Origin: an uncultured Afifella sp.
GTDB taxonomy: Bacteria; Pseudomonadota; Alphaproteobacteria; Rhizobiales; Afifellaceae
Length of the DNA: 64,000 nucleotides
NCBI GenBank assembly: GCA_947259045.1
Contig: CAMYKZ010000012.1
Location: 62,001-126,000 of the forward strand
Reading direction: 5' to 3'
Shown: piece by piece, positions 62,558 through 64,000 of the stretch
Position numbering within the stretch: position 1 is the stretch's first letter
Layout: the number at the start of each line of letters is the position of its first letter
Made by a program: the position numbers and the translations under genes
The notes under the pieces: model-generated
Seen by the model: the letters and a program-made list of their open reading frames with translations, nothing else
Told to the model about the DNA's origin: nothing
The model's database searches: none

Positions 62558-63532
62558 ATGAAACGGATATTGACGCTGTTTGTACTTTGCCTGCTGCTCG
62601 GCCTCGTCAATGCCGCCCAGGCCAATCCGGAATCCTGGAAACTTCGCGGCTGGGACAAGACCGATTTCGACAGAACCAGTGTCGATTTTTCCGAGATCCT
62701 TTCCGGCGGCCCACCCAAGGACGGCATCCCTTCCATCGACAATCCGAAATTCGCCGCCGCCAGCGATGTTGATAATATTCCAGCCACAGAACCGGTGATC
62801 CGGCTGGAGATCAACGGCGACAAGCGCGCTTATCCGCTTCGGGTCATGACGTGGCACGAGATCGTCAATGATACGGTTGGCGGTGTGCCGGTGGCCGTCA
62901 CCTATTGTCCGCTGTGCAATTCGGCCATCGTGTTTGAACGCATTGTCGCCGGCAAGGAAACGACGTTCGGCACCACGGGCATGCTGCGTAATTCCGACCT
63001 CGTCATGTACGACCGCAACACGGAAACCTGGTGGCAGCAATTTACCGGCGAAGCCATTGTCGGCGAACGCATGGGCGATCTTTTGAAGATGCTGCCGGTC
63101 CGCGTCGTTTCATTCAGCGAATTTCAGAGCGAGGCGCCCGATGGCAAGGTGGTTCTGCCGGCGCTTGCGACGCGACCCTACGGCATGAACCCTTACGACG
63201 GCTATGACAGCCGTCAGAGGCCCTACCCGTTTTTTAACGGCAAGTTGCCGGAAGACATCGATCCGATGGCCCGGGTCATTGTGGTGCGCGAAGGCGCTTC
63301 GGTGAAAGCCGTCAGTCTGGCGATGGTGCGCGAGAAGAAAACCGTCGACCTCGACGGCATTCAGGTCAGCTGGGTCGAAGGGGTTAATTCCGCGCTTGAT
63401 ACGCGGGAGATCGCCCGGGGCCGCGATGTCGGATCGGTGCGGGTCCTGAAAGACGGCAAGGACCTGGTGCACGACATTACGTTCGCCTTTGCATTCTTCG
63501 CGTTCCACCCGGATATCAAGATCGTCAATTAG
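62558..63532 (+). CDS. DUF3179 domain secreted protein
   Basis: Exported protein of 324 residues; signal peptide residues 1–22 (LTLFVLCLLLGLVNAAQA). ATG 62558 follows GGGAGA; the frame is open to 62390. The DUF3179 domain carries the YCPLCNSAIVF motif (CxxC, possibly metal-binding), TGMLRNSDLVMYDRNTETWWQQ and RPYGMNPYDGYD. Function unknown; homologues are common in marine and soil Proteobacteria. It follows the NUDIX gene on the same strand. Confidence 0.9.
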   Translation: MKRILTLFVLCLLLGLVNAAQANPESWKLRGWDKTDFDRTSVDFSEILSGGPPKDGIPSIDNPKFAAASDVDNIPATEPVIRLEINGDKRAYPLRVMTWHEIVNDTVGGVPVAVTYCPLCNSAIVFERIVAGKETTFGTTGMLRNSDLVMYDRNTETWWQQFTGEAIVGERMGDLLKMLPVRVVSFSEFQSEAPDGKVVLPALATRPYGMNPYDGYDSRQRPYPFFNGKLPEDIDPMARVIVVREGASVKAVSLAMVREKKTVDLDGIQVSWVEGVNSALDTREIARGRDVGSVRVLKDGKDLVHDITFAFAFFAFHPDIKIVN

Positions 63533-63605
63533 ACCGATCAGCTCTGTAGCCGTCATTTTTCAACGGGGACTTGCCTCCGATGGCGCGGGCGCGCAAATTG
63601 CCGGC

Positions 63606-64000
63606 ATGATGTTCCGATTCATGTTGCTGATTGCGTTGATAATTGTCTCGGGGCCGGCCACTCTGGTCCGGCCTGTTGCGGCCCAACAGCCGGAGCAGGC
63701 ACAATCATTCGAACCGCCGCCGCCGATTTATGAGGCCAGCCTGCTCCGGCTGGCGGAAGTGCTCGGCGGTCTGTATTTCCTGCGCGGCCTGTGCGACAGC
63801 GGCGATGCAGAGGGCTGGAAACAGGACATGGAAGCAATTCTGGCCGCCGAGGCGCCGGGACCGCTCAGAAAATCCAGGCTGGTTGCGCGTTTCAATCATG
63901 GCTTTGAAACCTTCAATGCCGGACACCGGTCCTGCACCCCGGCGTCACGGCGCGTGATGGCGCTCTATCTTGACGAAGCACGGCGGACTGTCAGTGACGT
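63606..64000 (+). CDS. TIGR02301 family protein (3' partial)
   Basis: Alphaproteobacterial conserved secreted protein; the frame runs off the window. ATG 63606 (or 63609) is followed by a signal peptide (LLIALIIVSGPATLVRPVAA). The family core is recognisable: YEASLLRLAEVLGGLYFLRGLCD, the RKSRLVARFNHGFETF segment and a RSCTPASRR cysteine motif. Two conserved cysteines suggest a periplasmic disulfide. In related genomes it neighbours NUDIX genes as here. Function unknown. Confidence 0.85.
   Translation, partial: MMFRFMLLIALIIVSGPATLVRPVAAQQPEQAQSFEPPPPIYEASLLRLAEVLGGLYFLRGLCDSGDAEGWKQDMEAILAAEAPGPLRKSRLVARFNHGFETFNAGHRSCTPASRRVMALYLDEARRTVSD

Noticed and set aside
1-64000. tRNA, rRNA, CRISPR or insertion sequences
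   Set aside because: No tRNA T-loop/acceptor pattern outside genes, no regularly spaced repeat array, and no transposase or terminal inverted repeats were found on reading.

Overview
The window looks like an ordinary chromosomal segment of a GC-rich (roughly 60 %, judged by eye) alphaproteobacterium, most likely of the order Hyphomicrobiales (Rhizobiales). Supporting evidence is the block NDUFA12 – DUF2155 – aat – accC – accB – aroQ, a long class II B12-dependent ribonucleotide reductase (nrdJ) as the only RNR seen, fabI, a YedK/NUDIX/TIGR02301 neighbourhood, a SleB-type hydrolase, and two intergenic sites of the form TTAA-N7-TTAA, the binding pattern of the alphaproteobacterial cell-cycle regulator CtrA. 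No rRNA, tRNA, CRISPR array, prophage or insertion sequence was recognised.

Layout. 0–1.8 kb: the end of a peptide ABC transporter operon (dppD partial, dppF). 1.8–8.6 kb: bioY, a metallo-beta-lactamase-fold hydrolase, a DUF1499 membrane protein, an acyl-CoA ligase, two hypothetical genes (one of 51 codons), a LysE/ArgO exporter and an aminotransferase. 8.7–14.8 kb: envelope and housekeeping genes (M48 protease, DsbA-like protein, complex I NDUFA12, DUF2155), then the minus-strand operon aroQ-accB-accC-aat. 14.8–19.3 kb: a 742-nt regulatory region, nrdJ and a strong terminator. 19.4–25.4 kb: an unknown secreted protein, a two-gene operon containing a Rieske–thiamine-diphosphate enzyme fusion, a fragment of a sigma factor, and a SulP anion transporter. 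25.5–34.9 kb: a BCCT osmolyte transporter, SleB-type hydrolase, ppdK, a DUF427–cyclase fusion and prfC. 34.9–43.7 kb: a DMT permease, a second class III cyclase, an exported alpha/beta hydrolase with a PNPOx-like protein and a divergent LysR regulator, a PhyH dioxygenase, and a TAXI-type binding protein paired with a large membrane protein. 44–47.7 kb: nadA-nadB-nadC behind a 21-bp palindrome. 48–64 kb: a lower-GC GFA gene, an Asp/Glu racemase-like gene with a hydratase, a broken MFS transporter gene, an AcuI/YhdH reductase, a DJ-1 protein, a cyclohexadienyl dehydrogenase, fabI with a thioesterase, an FAD-linked oxidase, DUF899, a methyltransferase divergent from a winged-helix/TPR regulator, YedK divergent from a NUDIX hydrolase, DUF3179, and the start of a TIGR02301 protein.

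Working together: aroQ-accB-accC-aat and nadABC are the clear operons. nadABC makes nicotinate mononucleotide from aspartate and is probably switched by its palindrome. nrdJ appears to sit under cell-cycle control (CtrA-like site plus two GANTC methylation sites) and has a leader able to fold into three hairpins. The most unusual proteins are the Rieske–ThDP fusion (23,050–21,044) and the DUF427–adenylate cyclase fusion (33,022–31,439). No complete new defence or mobile system was seen.
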